The translations under genes and the position numbers were made by a program. From IMG/VR virus record IMGVR_UViG_3300048837_000398, positions 1 through 64,000 of that record: a stretch of 64,000 nucleotides of DNA; one strand, given 5' to 3'. Below are positions 38,649 through 46,228 of the stretch, piece after piece. Within the stretch, counting starts at the first letter, position 1. Every line of letters begins with the position of its first letter. Under the pieces are notes generated by a model, which saw only the letters and a list, made by a program, of their open reading frames with translations, was not told where the DNA came from and searched no databases. Source of the stretch: a virus.

Positions 38649-39663
38649 AGAGGGTTTTCGCAAGGAAGTCAGACTCGAGCTTCTCCAGCTGTTGCCGGAG
38701 TTCAACAAGGATAGTCGTCATCTGTTGATCTAGCTTGGGCGAATAACGCGTGAGCTCATCGATAACCATTTTCAGGTCACCGGCAGACGCCTTGCGCACA
38801 TTCTTATGGAGGATTTTCGCCTCTTTTTCCCATGCGAGCTGATGCTCGAGCTGCTCCTTACGAGCGTCCATCATCTTAAACTCAGAGTAGAGCCCCTTGT
38901 CGATCCCTTTCAGGTTCTGAAGCGATTCGATCGGCTTGAGTGTTGGGTCAGTAGACGGCGTAAGGTAGGCTCTCGCAGCTATTACTGCCGTGCGGGGCGA
39001 TATTGTTTTTCCTTGAGTATGCGCATACTCCATCATCTCGCAGAAGGTGTCCGACCTAGTCTTGAGTACCTTCTCGACGAGATCCGCATAGGCGCTAGAT
39101 GAGTGATCGTTCCAGGAAACCTCTTGCTGAAACGGAAAGCGCTCGGAGAAAGCCTCGAACACAGCTTTACGCGTGTCGTCAGCAGCTGCTATCCACTCTT
39201 CGGGCACAATGTTGGTGCACGCGATGATGTATTTGCATTGCGACTTGTAACATACGTTACCTTCGACGCAATACTCGCCAGACATAAGAATATCGATGAG
39301 CACTGCGAGTACGTGAGGAGGAGCGTTGAACATCTCCTCAAAAATTGCGACGGGATGGCTGATGAAGCTGGAGTCAATGTTCATCGTTATTTTCCCTTCG
39401 TCGAGGTCTTTCAGCTTCATCATGCCGATGAGAGACTGGATCGATGTGCCAGCCGAAAACTGGTGTTTTTTCGGGGAAGGGTGGCCCATGACTTCGAGGA
39501 AGCCTTTAGCCACTTGAGACTTAGCGTAACCTGGAGGCCCGTAGAGAATCACGTTAGAGAGAACTCCCGCCTGGGAGAGCTCGTAGGTACGGTAAAGAAG
39601 CGCGATGGTGCGCTCCATTTGGACGAGGTGAGAAAGCTCACTTTTTACTGCCGATAATGTCAT
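38629..39663 (-). CDS. MoxR-like AAA+ ATPase
   Basis: 344 residues. Walker A is LYGPPGYAKSQVAKG, Walker B is VAIFEEMFNAPP (I-F-E-E form usual in MoxR), sensor 1 is YIIACTN, and the arginine-finger region is AFSERFPFQ. MoxR ATPases remodel or assemble protein complexes and usually act with a VWA protein, which is encoded immediately downstream. Target inside the host is unknown. Confidence 0.8.
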   Translation of the reverse strand: MTLSAVKSELSHLVQMERTIALLYRTYELSQAGVLSNVILYGPPGYAKSQVAKGFLEVMGHPSPKKHQFSAGTSIQSLIGMMKLKDLDEGKITMNIDSSFISHPVAIFEEMFNAPPHVLAVLIDILMSGEYCVEGNVCYKSQCKYIIACTNIVPEEWIAAADDTRKAVFEAFSERFPFQQEVSWNDHSSSAYADLVEKVLKTRSDTFCEMMEYAHTQGKTISPRTAVIAARAYLTPSTDPTLKPIESLQNLKGIDKGLYSEFKMMDARKEQLEHQLAWEKEAKILHKNVRKASAGDLKMVIDELTRYSPKLDQQMTTILVELRQQLEKLESDFLAKTLYGNNQQ

Positions 39664-39991
39664 CAGCTATTTTTTTACGTTGATAAAGATATCCGAGCAA
39701 CGCACTGTTAACCGCGATGTGCAGCTTGCGATGCGAAACTCTCATTTGAATTGTATGATAACTCATTTTGCCTGCGTAGAAGATCGGGAGAGTGCCGCTC
39801 ATGACGACAACGTGTTCCCCATCCTTGTGGTAGTACCACGTCTCACACTTCTCGCGGTCTGCGAGAGACTGGAAGAGCTGATACTTGGTAATATGCGTCG
39901 GATCGGGCATCCACCTTGTAAGTTCGAGCAGCCGTACTTGCCGTCTCGTGAGAAGTGTGGTAGCTATGAAAGCTTTAAACTTTTCTTCCAT
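39638..39991 (-). CDS. Paralog pair member A, 117 aa
   Basis: N-terminal LLTRRQVRLLELTRWMPDP, then ITKYQLFQSLADREK, matches the upstream neighbour position by position (LSKVHLRYLSDTKWSRDP, LLTKLQFLQVLGDLEK). So the two arose by tandem duplication. The N-terminal half looks winged-helix-like; the rest is strand-rich. Function unknown. Confidence 0.6.
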   Translation of the reverse strand: MEEKFKAFIATTLLTRRQVRLLELTRWMPDPTHITKYQLFQSLADREKCETWYYHKDGEHVVVMSGTLPIFYAGKMSYHTIQMRVSHRKLHIAVNSALLGYLYQRKKIADDIIGSKK

Positions 39992-40319
39992 TGGTAGAGC
40001 TAATTATGAATGCACGCTGTTTGAGATAGGCGAGAATAGCCTGGTTGACGGCAACGTGCTTTATAGAATGGAAACGCTTAACTTCGATAGGAAAGTGCGT
40101 CGTTCTTCCGTTAAAGAAGACAGATACGACACCCTCCATCGAGAAGACATGTTCGCTAAAAAATTCGGAGTAGTGGTAGCTCCAACGTACTTTCTCGAGA
40201 TCTCCTAATACTTGGAGAAACTGGAGCTTGGTTAGGAGCGACGGATCGCGTGACCACTTAGTATCGCTGAGATAGCGTAAGTGGACTTTGGATAAGCGCG
40301 TTTGTACTAGATGTTTCAA
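39975..40319 (-). CDS. Paralog pair member B, 114 aa
   Basis: TTG start (40317-40319), since no in-frame ATG lies upstream before the terminator. Shares the helical N-terminal pattern and the strand-rich centre (VFSMEGVVSVFFNGRTTHF) with member A, which it overlaps by 17 bases. First gene after a strong terminator, so it may need its own promoter; none obvious. Confidence 0.6.
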   Translation of the reverse strand: MKHLVQTRLSKVHLRYLSDTKWSRDPSLLTKLQFLQVLGDLEKVRWSYHYSEFFSEHVFSMEGVVSVFFNGRTTHFPIEVKRFHSIKHVAVNQAILAYLKQRAFIISSTNGRKV

Positions 40320-40335
40320 TGTTTCATAGAAAAAA

Positions 40336-40364
40336 GCTAGGGCAATCCTTTTGGACGCCCTAGC
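40336..40364 (-). terminator. Strong intrinsic terminator
   Basis: Minus-strand GCTAGGGC and GCCCTAGC pair perfectly, with inner TCC/GGA and loop AAAA, followed by TTTTTT. Confidence 0.92.
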
Positions 40365-40370
40365 CTGATG

Positions 40371-40550
40371 TTACTTTAATAGATTCCGGATTTCACGCAT
40401 CATCCGGTCATCGACCTCGTGCGCGTTGATTGTTTTGTAGGGAGCCTTCTCTATTGTTCTTCCGACTCTCCACGTCAGAGCAATCAGCCCTATGTGGAAC
40501 AGGATAAGGAAAACAGATATTGCTCCAGCGAGGGCCCGGCTAATCCGCAT
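40371..40550 (-). CDS. Small single-TM protein, 59 aa
   Basis: ATG 40548-40550 (MRISRALAG) overlaps the upstream lipoprotein stop by 11 bases, which decides the start against a longer frame. TM at about 8-27 (AISVFLILFHIGLIALTW), then a charged tail. Gene pair lipoprotein + TM protein recalls two-component spanins, but the order is reversed; inference only. Confidence 0.55.
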   Translation of the reverse strand: MRISRALAGAISVFLILFHIGLIALTWRVGRTIEKAPYKTINAHEVDDRMMREIRNLLK

Positions 40551-41019
40551 AGACAAAAGCTTTTCCCTGATAGGTAGGGCGGGCTGAGAGTTGAAGCTCA
40601 TTACTGAGCCGCACTTTAACGAAGTTCCCATTGTTGGTCGTAATTAAGTCGTTAGTAGTAAGCCTACAGGGTGCGAGAAACACAATTTTAGACGGCGTGA
40701 GTTCCCCGTTTTCATCTTGAGCCACCAGGACACCTTCATATAAGAAGTAATGGCCTACTTCGGTGGGACACACCACTTGGCGCACACGGCGCAGTTCGTA
40801 TTCACCGTCAGGTCGTAGCTCGGTAGACTCGAAACAATTGCTCCACATAGAAACGGAATCTCCGAGAGGCTGCGGGTCGACCGCTACTGCGATGGTGAAA
40901 GTAGAGTCGGTATCCACGTTCTCCGCACTAGGCGGGATAACGTTTACGCGTGAGAGATTGTCCCTTTGACAGGAGATCAGTGCAAGTGCGAGCAGGGCAA
41001 AAAGAATAATGTTCTTCAT
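40540..41019 (-). CDS. Lipoprotein, 159 aa
   Basis: MKNIILFALLALALISC is a lipoprotein signal peptide with lipobox ALIS-C (Cys 17). Mature part strand-rich with Cys residues at WSNCFES, VVCPTE and APCRL. Envelope-located. No family recognised. Confidence 0.6.
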   Translation of the reverse strand: MKNIILFALLALALISCQRDNLSRVNVIPPSAENVDTDSTFTIAVAVDPQPLGDSVSMWSNCFESTELRPDGEYELRRVRQVVCPTEVGHYFLYEGVLVAQDENGELTPSKIVFLAPCRLTTNDLITTNNGNFVKVRLSNELQLSARPTYQGKAFVYAD

Positions 41020-41052
41020 GTTGTGTGGAAGAATTTAGAAATGTGTGAATAA

Positions 41053-41976
41053 TCAATCTGTTGTAGTGTACGAACGGTTGATGGCTGGCTTTGCTGTAGT
41101 AGCGATCCCGGCTTCAACTACTCGTGTGTTGTTAAGTTTCTTGGTGGGTTTGGGTAACTTACCACTATCGTATTTGGCGAGACCGTGCGTTTCGATCACG
41201 CCAATAAGCGTAAGGTGATATTCGCGATCTGTCGCGTAAGTTGCGTCGCGCAGTCCAACGGCCCATTTACGATAGTTTTTACCGTATGTGAAGCACTTTT
41301 TGTACCGTTTGTTATTGACGAGAAGTTGCGAGTGTGCCCTCCATGACTCCCAAGCAGAGGAAAATTTGCGGAAGAAATCCTTGTGGCTGTCGTCGCTGTG
41401 ATTCGTACAATGCCCCACTCGACAGTTTTTCTTGTGGCATTTGATGCCAAAGTGATTGTTATTTTGTACCGCCAACTTAGACGTACCATAACGCGACTCG
41501 ACCAAGCCTTGTGCAAGGCTAATAGACGCGGGAATACCGTACTTCTCCATTTCGCTAATGGCGAGTGGTGCGTATCGTTTGATGTACTCTTGTGTAGACG
41601 TAGTTTTACCTACGTAGACAGGAGCCGTGTCCGAAACTGGAGCCGGTTTGGCTTTGAGTTTCTTAACGGGCTTCACACGCTCTTTAGGTGGAGGTGGGGG
41701 AGTCTCCTCTTCGAGAACAGGCGCAATCGTGACTGGTGCTGGATCATCGTAAGGCTGTACGACACATTGAACAGGGTAGCTATTCGCTATCCCCGTGATT
41801 TTGTTTTCTTCGAGCGAGTTGCGGAATGCCCATATGCAGACCGAGATTACAAGAAGTGAGAAAAATGAGAAGTGTAGGGTGGTCACCGGCCGTTTCATGA
41901 ACGAAGTGAAGGCCGTTTTGAAGGCGGCAACTTTAAGGTTAACACCTTCGACGATTAATTGATTTGGTGTCGGCAT
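41053..41976 (-). CDS. Membrane-anchored GH73 glucosaminidase-like protein, 307 aa
   Basis: TM at about 34-52 (LHFSFFSLLVISVCIWAF), then a Pro/Lys-rich linker (EEETPPPPPKERVKPVKKLK). A FlgJ-like domain follows: ISLAQGLVESRYGTSKLAVQNNNHFGIKCHK (catalytic Glu in LVES), FRKFSSAWESWRAHSQLL, and YATDREYHLTLIGVIETHGL. Hydrolyses peptidoglycan glycan strands. The linker would let it span the periplasm. Clean lysis candidate alongside 28532-29161 and 34364-34894. Confidence 0.8.
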   Translation of the reverse strand: MPTPNQLIVEGVNLKVAAFKTAFTSFMKRPVTTLHFSFFSLLVISVCIWAFRNSLEENKITGIANSYPVQCVVQPYDDPAPVTIAPVLEEETPPPPPKERVKPVKKLKAKPAPVSDTAPVYVGKTTSTQEYIKRYAPLAISEMEKYGIPASISLAQGLVESRYGTSKLAVQNNNHFGIKCHKKNCRVGHCTNHSDDSHKDFFRKFSSAWESWRAHSQLLVNNKRYKKCFTYGKNYRKWAVGLRDATYATDREYHLTLIGVIETHGLAKYDSGKLPKPTKKLNNTRVVEAGIATTAKPAINRSYTTTD

Positions 41977-42004
41977 GACGAATGCTTTTGTTTGTTAAGA
42001 AAAT

Positions 42005-42044
42005 CTGGCCCCTCTCTAGAGCGAGATAGGGAGGTTTAGGCCAG
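42005..42044 (-). terminator. Probable terminator hairpin
   Basis: Minus-strand CTGGCC...GGCCAG with an inner CCTC/GAGG stem, followed by ATTTTCTT. Lies between 42116-42346 and the glucosaminidase gene. Confidence 0.6.
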
Positions 42045-42115
42045 GTGTGTGCTGTGTGAGACCCCCCGTTCTTTAACGAAGAATCTCACTACTCGCTCGA
42101 CTTCTAATTAAAATA

Positions 42116-42346
42116 TTAGTTTCGAGGCGGACTCAACGGGTTGTCTCCGAAGATGACTTCCCACGCTTCCGCAAGTTTCTGTAGCTTGGCCTGCACCCCT
42201 TCAGGTGGGCCGTAGACGATCTGCCCAAGTTTCTCTTTGAGCAGTGTGGATGGGGTGATAGCCTTTCGAACTTTCACTAAAGACCCAAGAATGAGTCCTA
42301 AGATGAAAGCAAGAACGGCGAAACCCCCTGCGTAGATTGGTTCCAC
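42116..42346 (-). CDS. Small membrane protein, 76 aa
   Basis: One N-terminal TM (about 6-24, GGFAVLAFILGLILGSLV) with a charged cytoplasmic tail. Holin-like size. Overlaps the upstream gene by 49 bases. Ends just before a terminator hairpin. Confidence 0.5.
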   Translation of the reverse strand: MEPIYAGGFAVLAFILGLILGSLVKVRKAITPSTLLKEKLGQIVYGPPEGVQAKLQKLAEAWEVIFGDNPLSPPRN

Positions 42347-42552
42347 TTTACAAGAGCGTTATACTCTGCTTGTGTTATTACGATGGACGCAGAATAGACG
42401 AACCTATCTTTGTCGAGGTCGTAATACATTAGCGAGAGTTGTGTGCGAATACCCATTATGTTTACGGGTAACGCAGCGTGACCACCAAGATCACGTTCGC
42501 GTACTACCTCGATAAACCCAAAGGGCGTGTAGACGAGTATCAGGGTCCCCAT
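42298..42552 (-). CDS. Hypothetical protein, 84 aa
   Basis: Strand-rich, LILVYTPFGFIEVV opening, no TM or signal. Overlaps neighbours on both sides. No family recognised. Confidence 0.5.
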   Translation of the reverse strand: MGTLILVYTPFGFIEVVRERDLGGHAALPVNIMGIRTQLSLMYYDLDKDRFVYSASIVITQAEYNALVKWNQSTQGVSPFLLSS

Positions 42553-42983
42553 CTGGAATTGAATAAGGTAAGCAAGTATGCACGTGCCTTATCAACTTGT
42601 GTCTTAGCACGTGCGGCCTTCCAGGCTGTGATGGGGGCGGGTTCATCTGCGAAATACAGGAGATAAGAGTCTCCGTAAATGAGATGGATACCGTAATTCG
42701 GCATATCGACCTCTAGAACGATATGTTCGTTGATCGATACTATTCTGTAGTAGAAGTTAGAGTCTAGCCCCCATACTTGGCGACCAAACTGCAACTTTTG
42801 TTCGAAACGTGTCGGAGAGCCCACCACAAATGTGTTGAGCTCGCCGGGCAGCGAGATGTTTAGTGTCGAATCAACTAGTCGAAACTGCGTATAGCAGACC
42901 GACGATTCGCACTTAGTTAACTTTAGAGTGTCCTGTGCTCCGAGCTGGAAGCTCAGGAGTAGGAGTAGGATCGTGTTTTTCAT
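42540..42983 (-). CDS. Secreted protein, 147 aa
   Basis: Cleavable signal peptide MKNTILLLLLSFQLGAQ with likely cleavage after AQ. Mature part strand-rich with two Cys (CESSVC). Probably periplasmic. No family recognised. Confidence 0.55.
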   Translation of the reverse strand: MKNTILLLLLSFQLGAQDTLKLTKCESSVCYTQFRLVDSTLNISLPGELNTFVVGSPTRFEQKLQFGRQVWGLDSNFYYRIVSINEHIVLEVDMPNYGIHLIYGDSYLLYFADEPAPITAWKAARAKTQVDKARAYLLTLFNSRWGP

Positions 42984-43230
42984 AGTAAAGGCTGAGCACT
43001 AAAATTGTTAAGACGATTAACAGGATTTTAAGGAAGATGAACTTACGCTCATCTTCCATTATCTGGTAGCGCTCTTTCTCGCCCCGTGAAGAGCGTGAAA
43101 TGAGTGACGACATCTCTTCGTGCTGACGCTTCAGATCAAAGAGCCCGAATCCCGTAAGGAATTTGATGGCCCAGATTGTAGCATAGGCAGCGAAGAACAA
43201 CAGTATTACTTCCCTAGCGGTCTCCAGCAT
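42913..43230 (-). CDS. Two-TM membrane protein, 105 aa
   Basis: TM segments at about 8-28 and 67-84 (FLKILLIVLTILVLSLYY) flank a charged, helical loop. Ends in a Pro-rich tail. No family recognised. Confidence 0.5.
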   Translation of the reverse strand: MLETAREVILLFFAAYATIWAIKFLTGFGLFDLKRQHEEMSSLISRSSRGEKERYQIMEDERKFIFLKILLIVLTILVLSLYYEKHDPTPTPELPARSTGHSKVN

Positions 43231-43375
43231 ATGCGTTAGAGATGCAGTAAAGGTAGCAAAGGATGAATACTAAGACGAGTAGAGGATTGTTCGCAATGAG
43301 TACTAAGAGCTCCCATACTCTGGAAGCTATGAAGCACATAACGAGTAGTCCGCCGATAACGATCACCCATCGCAT
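43214..43375 (-). CDS. Very small two-TM protein, 53 aa
   Basis: ATG 43373-43375, TAG 43214-43216. Two hydrophobic stretches (WVIVIGGLLVMCFIA and LLVLVFILCYLYCI) separated by a short turn. Fits neatly between neighbours with 13- and 17-base overlaps, which supports it being real. Confidence 0.55.
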   Translation of the reverse strand: MRWVIVIGGLLVMCFIASRVWELLVLIANNPLLVLVFILCYLYCISNAYAGDR

Positions 43376-43617
43376 AGGATAGCTTTTGCGGCGTTGAGCG
43401 CGCCGTATCCACGTGTAAGAAGCTCAGACTTAGGCATGAACTTGCCCATCTCTGTGTAGAACTCTCGATGATTATCGAAGAGTGCTGTGAGGTAGAGCAC
43501 CCCATACACATCCGCCTCGATAAGATGACGCGAGAGTTTGCGAGCTAGGCGGAGGATGGCCTGCTCTTTCGTTTCGGCATCTACGACGACATAGGTGCCC
43601 ATCAGAAGTATCTGCAT
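43363..43617 (-). CDS. Hypothetical protein, 84 aa
   Basis: Helical, with TKEQAILRLARKLSRHLIEAD and a C-terminal GYGALNAAKAILCDG. No TM. Overlaps neighbours by 13-16 bases. No family recognised. Confidence 0.5.
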   Translation of the reverse strand: MQILLMGTYVVVDAETKEQAILRLARKLSRHLIEADVYGVLYLTALFDNHREFYTEMGKFMPKSELLTRGYGALNAAKAILCDG

Positions 43618-44081
43618 AGCGTCAAGTACTTGCGGGTGAAGAAATAGAATACTCGGCCGCGAAGTTCGTAGACGAAATAATCCTCGTCTTTGAACATGAT
43701 GTCTGACGGTGTTACACGGTCCAACTTCACACGTTTGCCTTGTGGTGGCAGCGTATAAAGCGTAGATGTCGTAGAGTCGTACTGGAATGCCGTGGTGTAC
43801 GCTGGGTACACCTTGTAGAACACACCATCGTGCGAGGACGTACCAAAGTGGTAAGTCTGGCTACAGAGGGTTGTCGCAAAAAGCAGGAGCGCAAACACGA
43901 CTCCGCACTTAGGGCACGGAATCACTGTGTTGTTAGTCACAAGTAACCCGTCACCGTCAGGCGAACCACAAACCTCGCATGGTGCAGGGAGCTGCTCTTT
44001 TTCTAACTCCTCTGCTGGAGTGGTTGTGAGTGGGTCGGATTTCTCGAAAGAGTCCTCCCAAAATGCTATGATCCTGCTCAT
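43602..44081 (-). CDS. Zinc-ribbon membrane protein, 159 aa
   Basis: CEVC...CPKC (about residues 35-59) form a zinc ribbon, followed directly by a TM segment (VVFALLLFATTLCS) and a strand-rich extracytoplasmic domain. Unusual order; the ribbon would sit at the membrane surface. No family recognised. Confidence 0.55.
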   Translation of the reverse strand: MSRIIAFWEDSFEKSDPLTTTPAEELEKEQLPAPCEVCGSPDGDGLLVTNNTVIPCPKCGVVFALLLFATTLCSQTYHFGTSSHDGVFYKVYPAYTTAFQYDSTTSTLYTLPPQGKRVKLDRVTPSDIMFKDEDYFVYELRGRVFYFFTRKYLTLCRYF

Positions 44082-44347
44082 AGCTCTGAAATTGGAATAC
44101 TTTCGAAGATCGTACGGTGGTACACCGTTTGTTGCTCGTCCTGCGGAATCAGGGCGGTAGTGACGTGACCATCAAAGTCATTGAGGTCACGATCGATCGG
44201 TGCGCCATGTGAAGCCGCAATGGTAGCAGCCTGAATGGCGTTGGCTTGCTGGATAGAGGGGATCTCTTGCGAGACTTCTACCTCTCCAGTTGCAAGGTCG
44301 GCCTTGACTATGACCGCCTTGGGCTTTGACGAGAAGAATTCGAACAT
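44078..44347 (-). CDS. Hypothetical protein, 89 aa
   Basis: N-terminal strands (KAVIVKADLATGEVEVS) then an Ala-rich helix (QQANAIQAATIAA). Overlaps next gene by 4 bases. First gene after the structured-RNA interval 44348-44759. Confidence 0.5.
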   Translation of the reverse strand: MFEFFSSKPKAVIVKADLATGEVEVSQEIPSIQQANAIQAATIAASHGAPIDRDLNDFDGHVTTALIPQDEQQTVYHRTIFESIPISEL

Positions 44348-44462
44348 AATCTAAAAATTTTTGAGGAACCTGCCATCATCAGTGCGAGTAGGTAATCTCT
44401 CGCAGACGTCTTACGACGTTTCGGCTAAAATTCGGGCAAGCTGGCGGATTGACTTACTTGTG

Positions 44463-44492
44463 GCCCTCCCCGATCTTACGACGGGGGAGGGC
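44463..44492. other. Very stable hairpin without U-tract
   Basis: GCCCTCCCCG and CGGGGGAGGGC pair around a 9-base loop. No T-run follows on either strand, so it is probably a structured leader or RNA element rather than a simple terminator. Lies in the gene-free interval 44348-44759, which otherwise holds the adjacent terminator and tRNA-like element. Confidence 0.5.
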
Positions 44493-44520
44493 GCTAACCA
44501 ATAACGTATGTCTTTAAAAA

Positions 44521-44556
44521 AGCTCTCACCACCCCTCGTTTGGAGCGACGAGAGCT
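44521..44556 (-). terminator. Intrinsic terminator with AAACGA loop
   Basis: Minus-strand AGCTCTCGTCGCTCC pairs over 15 positions (wobbles included) with GGGGTGGTGAGAGCT around loop AAACGA, then TTTTTTAAA. Same design as the one at 14.75 kb. Confidence 0.9.
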
Positions 44557-44573
44557 AATCTCATGAATTGTGT

Positions 44574-44687
44574 GGACAGCAGGGGGAATCGACCCCCTTC
44601 GCACTTATGCACTGTTCTTTCTCTCGTTAGAGAGCATGACTAGTGCGAACAGGCCACGGTTTAGACCCTTAAGCTAAGAGAGCCATC
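44574..44687 (-). ncRNA. tRNA-like structured RNA, about 114 nt
   Basis: The 3' end has a T arm (GGGG, loop GTCGATT, CCCC) and a 3' strand TGCTGTC that pairs with GATGGCT at the 5' end (wobbles, one mismatch). A D-arm-like TTAG/CTAA with GGG in the loop follows. The central part does not give a normal anticodon arm. Instead it forms TTCGCACT/AGTGCGAA, the alternative CTGTTC/GAACAG, and an inner CTCTC/GAGAG hairpin. It could be a tRNA with an insertion or a degraded tRNA. The terminator follows 18 bases later. Confidence 0.4.
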
Positions 44688-44759
44688 ACGGCGTTGTACT
44701 GCGACATGTTAGTGATGAAAAAATGAAGGTTTCAGTATATACGCCTACAACTTAGATGT

Positions 44760-45119
44760 TTATTTCTTGATTTCGATAAGTGGGTAGAGTCCCTGTAACT
44801 CGCGGGAGGGCTCTTCGGCCCACCGTGCAATGATTGCTCCATTGGGCAACCGCTCGGTAGCTACGACGTGGTCGGGGTGATAACCCAGCTCACGGATCTT
44901 GAGACAGAAGTGCCCAAACGCCTCTTTAGACGTTTCTATTGGGGCATTCAACTCGTGGAGTTTTCCGAGTAAGTCTTCGCAGCTTACTGCGGGTGAGCTC
45001 CTAAGGTAGTCCTCTAAGCCAGAGTAGTTCTCCGCAGAGACGATCTTATACTCGTAGCCTGTGAAGTAAATGAACCGGAAGATCTCACGAGCATTGTTGA
45101 AGAATAGTGGTGTGTACAT
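44760..45119 (-). CDS. Hypothetical protein, 119 aa
   Basis: ATG 45117-45119 (MYTPLFFNN). Mixed alpha/beta, acidic. Followed by the tRNA-like RNA and a terminator. No family recognised. Confidence 0.55.
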   Translation of the reverse strand: MYTPLFFNNAREIFRFIYFTGYEYKIVSAENYSGLEDYLRSSPAVSCEDLLGKLHELNAPIETSKEAFGHFCLKIRELGYHPDHVVATERLPNGAIIARWAEEPSRELQGLYPLIEIKK

Positions 45120-45183
45120 TACCAAATACGTTAGTGGTTAGAAAAAAGGGTACTCACGCAAATGCGCTTTCCCCCGTTGTTGT

Positions 45184-45522
45184 TTATGCTATCAATATTT
45201 TGACCAACCTTTCGGGGTTAGTCGCGTGTTCTTGTGGAAAGTCTTTTGGGAGCGCAGCGAGGAATTCAGGATAGACGCCTGCCTGCGCTCCGACTTCTAC
45301 CCATGTTGTAAAGTCTTTTTCGAAAAAGACCCCCTTACCGAGAAACGCGTTGAAGGCCTCTATTGCGATGTTGGGGCTTTGTACAGAAACAACAGCAATT
45401 GCTTCGCCGTTTAGGATAAAGCTGTTACATTGAGCCTTTGTGCACGCTAAGTACAGGTGCGCGTCTGTGTACTTACCATCGACCTTGCGATGGTCAATGT
45501 GTGTTCTGATGTGCATTACCAT
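45184..45522 (-). CDS. Hypothetical protein, 112 aa
   Basis: ATG 45520-45522 (MVMHIRTHIDH); an ATG two codons later is also possible. Contains HLYLACTKAQCNSF and a hydrophobic helix AIEAFNAFLG. No family recognised. Among the first genes read from the divergent region. Confidence 0.55.
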   Translation of the reverse strand: MVMHIRTHIDHRKVDGKYTDAHLYLACTKAQCNSFILNGEAIAVVSVQSPNIAIEAFNAFLGKGVFFEKDFTTWVEVGAQAGVYPEFLAALPKDFPQEHATNPERLVKILIA

Positions 45523-45577
45523 TGTCCTATTATTTATGAGTTTAGCTATATTATGCGGGTATGGGGGCAAGGTGTGT

Positions 45578-46024
45578 TTATACTTTTATTGCGTTTAATG
45601 TTTCCAGTACTTCGGCTATTGTAGCCGGTTTTGCGTTGCGCAATAGCAACCAAGGTTTTGCGTTTGTACCTTCGCCGATTGTCCCACCTTGCGCGGTGAA
45701 ACTTTTATTTCCCATCGTGAACGCAACTAAATCGCAAGCGTGCAACTTTGTGGAAAACTCTTTTTCGGCCACAACGATTTTGCAATCAAATTTGATTGCA
45801 TACGTGCCGTTTGCATAGTCGCCGTTTGATCCTTCGGTCATCTTCGCAATGGGATTAAGTGCAATTGCGCTCAAAATCTCTACTTCGCGGGTTTGACCTT
45901 CAGCGAACAAAGCAGCAAGTTCGGCAGAATACGCGCCAATGGCGCGGGACTTCGGATTGACTACCAACCCATCTGCCAAAAGGCCGATAATTGAATGACC
46001 AAAACTACCCAGTTGAATATTCAT
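45578..46024 (-). CDS. Hypothetical protein, 148 aa (promoter-proximal minus gene)
   Basis: First minus-strand gene after the divergent control region, so likely the earliest of that block. Ala/Gly-rich, mixed alpha/beta, with paired segments KFDCKIVVAEKEF and KLHACDLVAF. Unknown family; early host-takeover function is a guess from position only. Confidence 0.55.
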   Translation of the reverse strand: MNIQLGSFGHSIIGLLADGLVVNPKSRAIGAYSAELAALFAEGQTREVEILSAIALNPIAKMTEGSNGDYANGTYAIKFDCKIVVAEKEFSTKLHACDLVAFTMGNKSFTAQGGTIGEGTNAKPWLLLRNAKPATIAEVLETLNAIKV

Positions 46025-46122
46025 ATGTGTGTATTTAATAAGATGTTAAAAAGTTTGTGAAAACTCTAAACACCCCTACCCCCATTTGTTCCGCAAAAGC
46101 GATAGCGGGGTATGCAGTTGGG

Positions 46123-46172
46123 GGCCATAATATTTATCGCACACACAATTTAGGCCAGCATATTTATCGCGC
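46123..46172. repeat. Two direct repeats (ATATTTATCG type)
   Basis: GGCCATAATATTTATCGCAC (46123-46142) and GGCCAGCATATTTATCGCGC (46153-46172) are 20-base copies starting 30 bases apart. A 14-base identical stretch, CAGCATATTTATCG, recurs at 55244-55257 just upstream of the terminase gene. In an AT-rich divergent region this suggests binding sites for a regulator or replication initiator. Confidence 0.6.
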
Positions 46173-46228
46173 GCATAAACTATCAACAATTAACACATAA
46201 AAAATATTATTTGCTAGTTACGAAAAAC

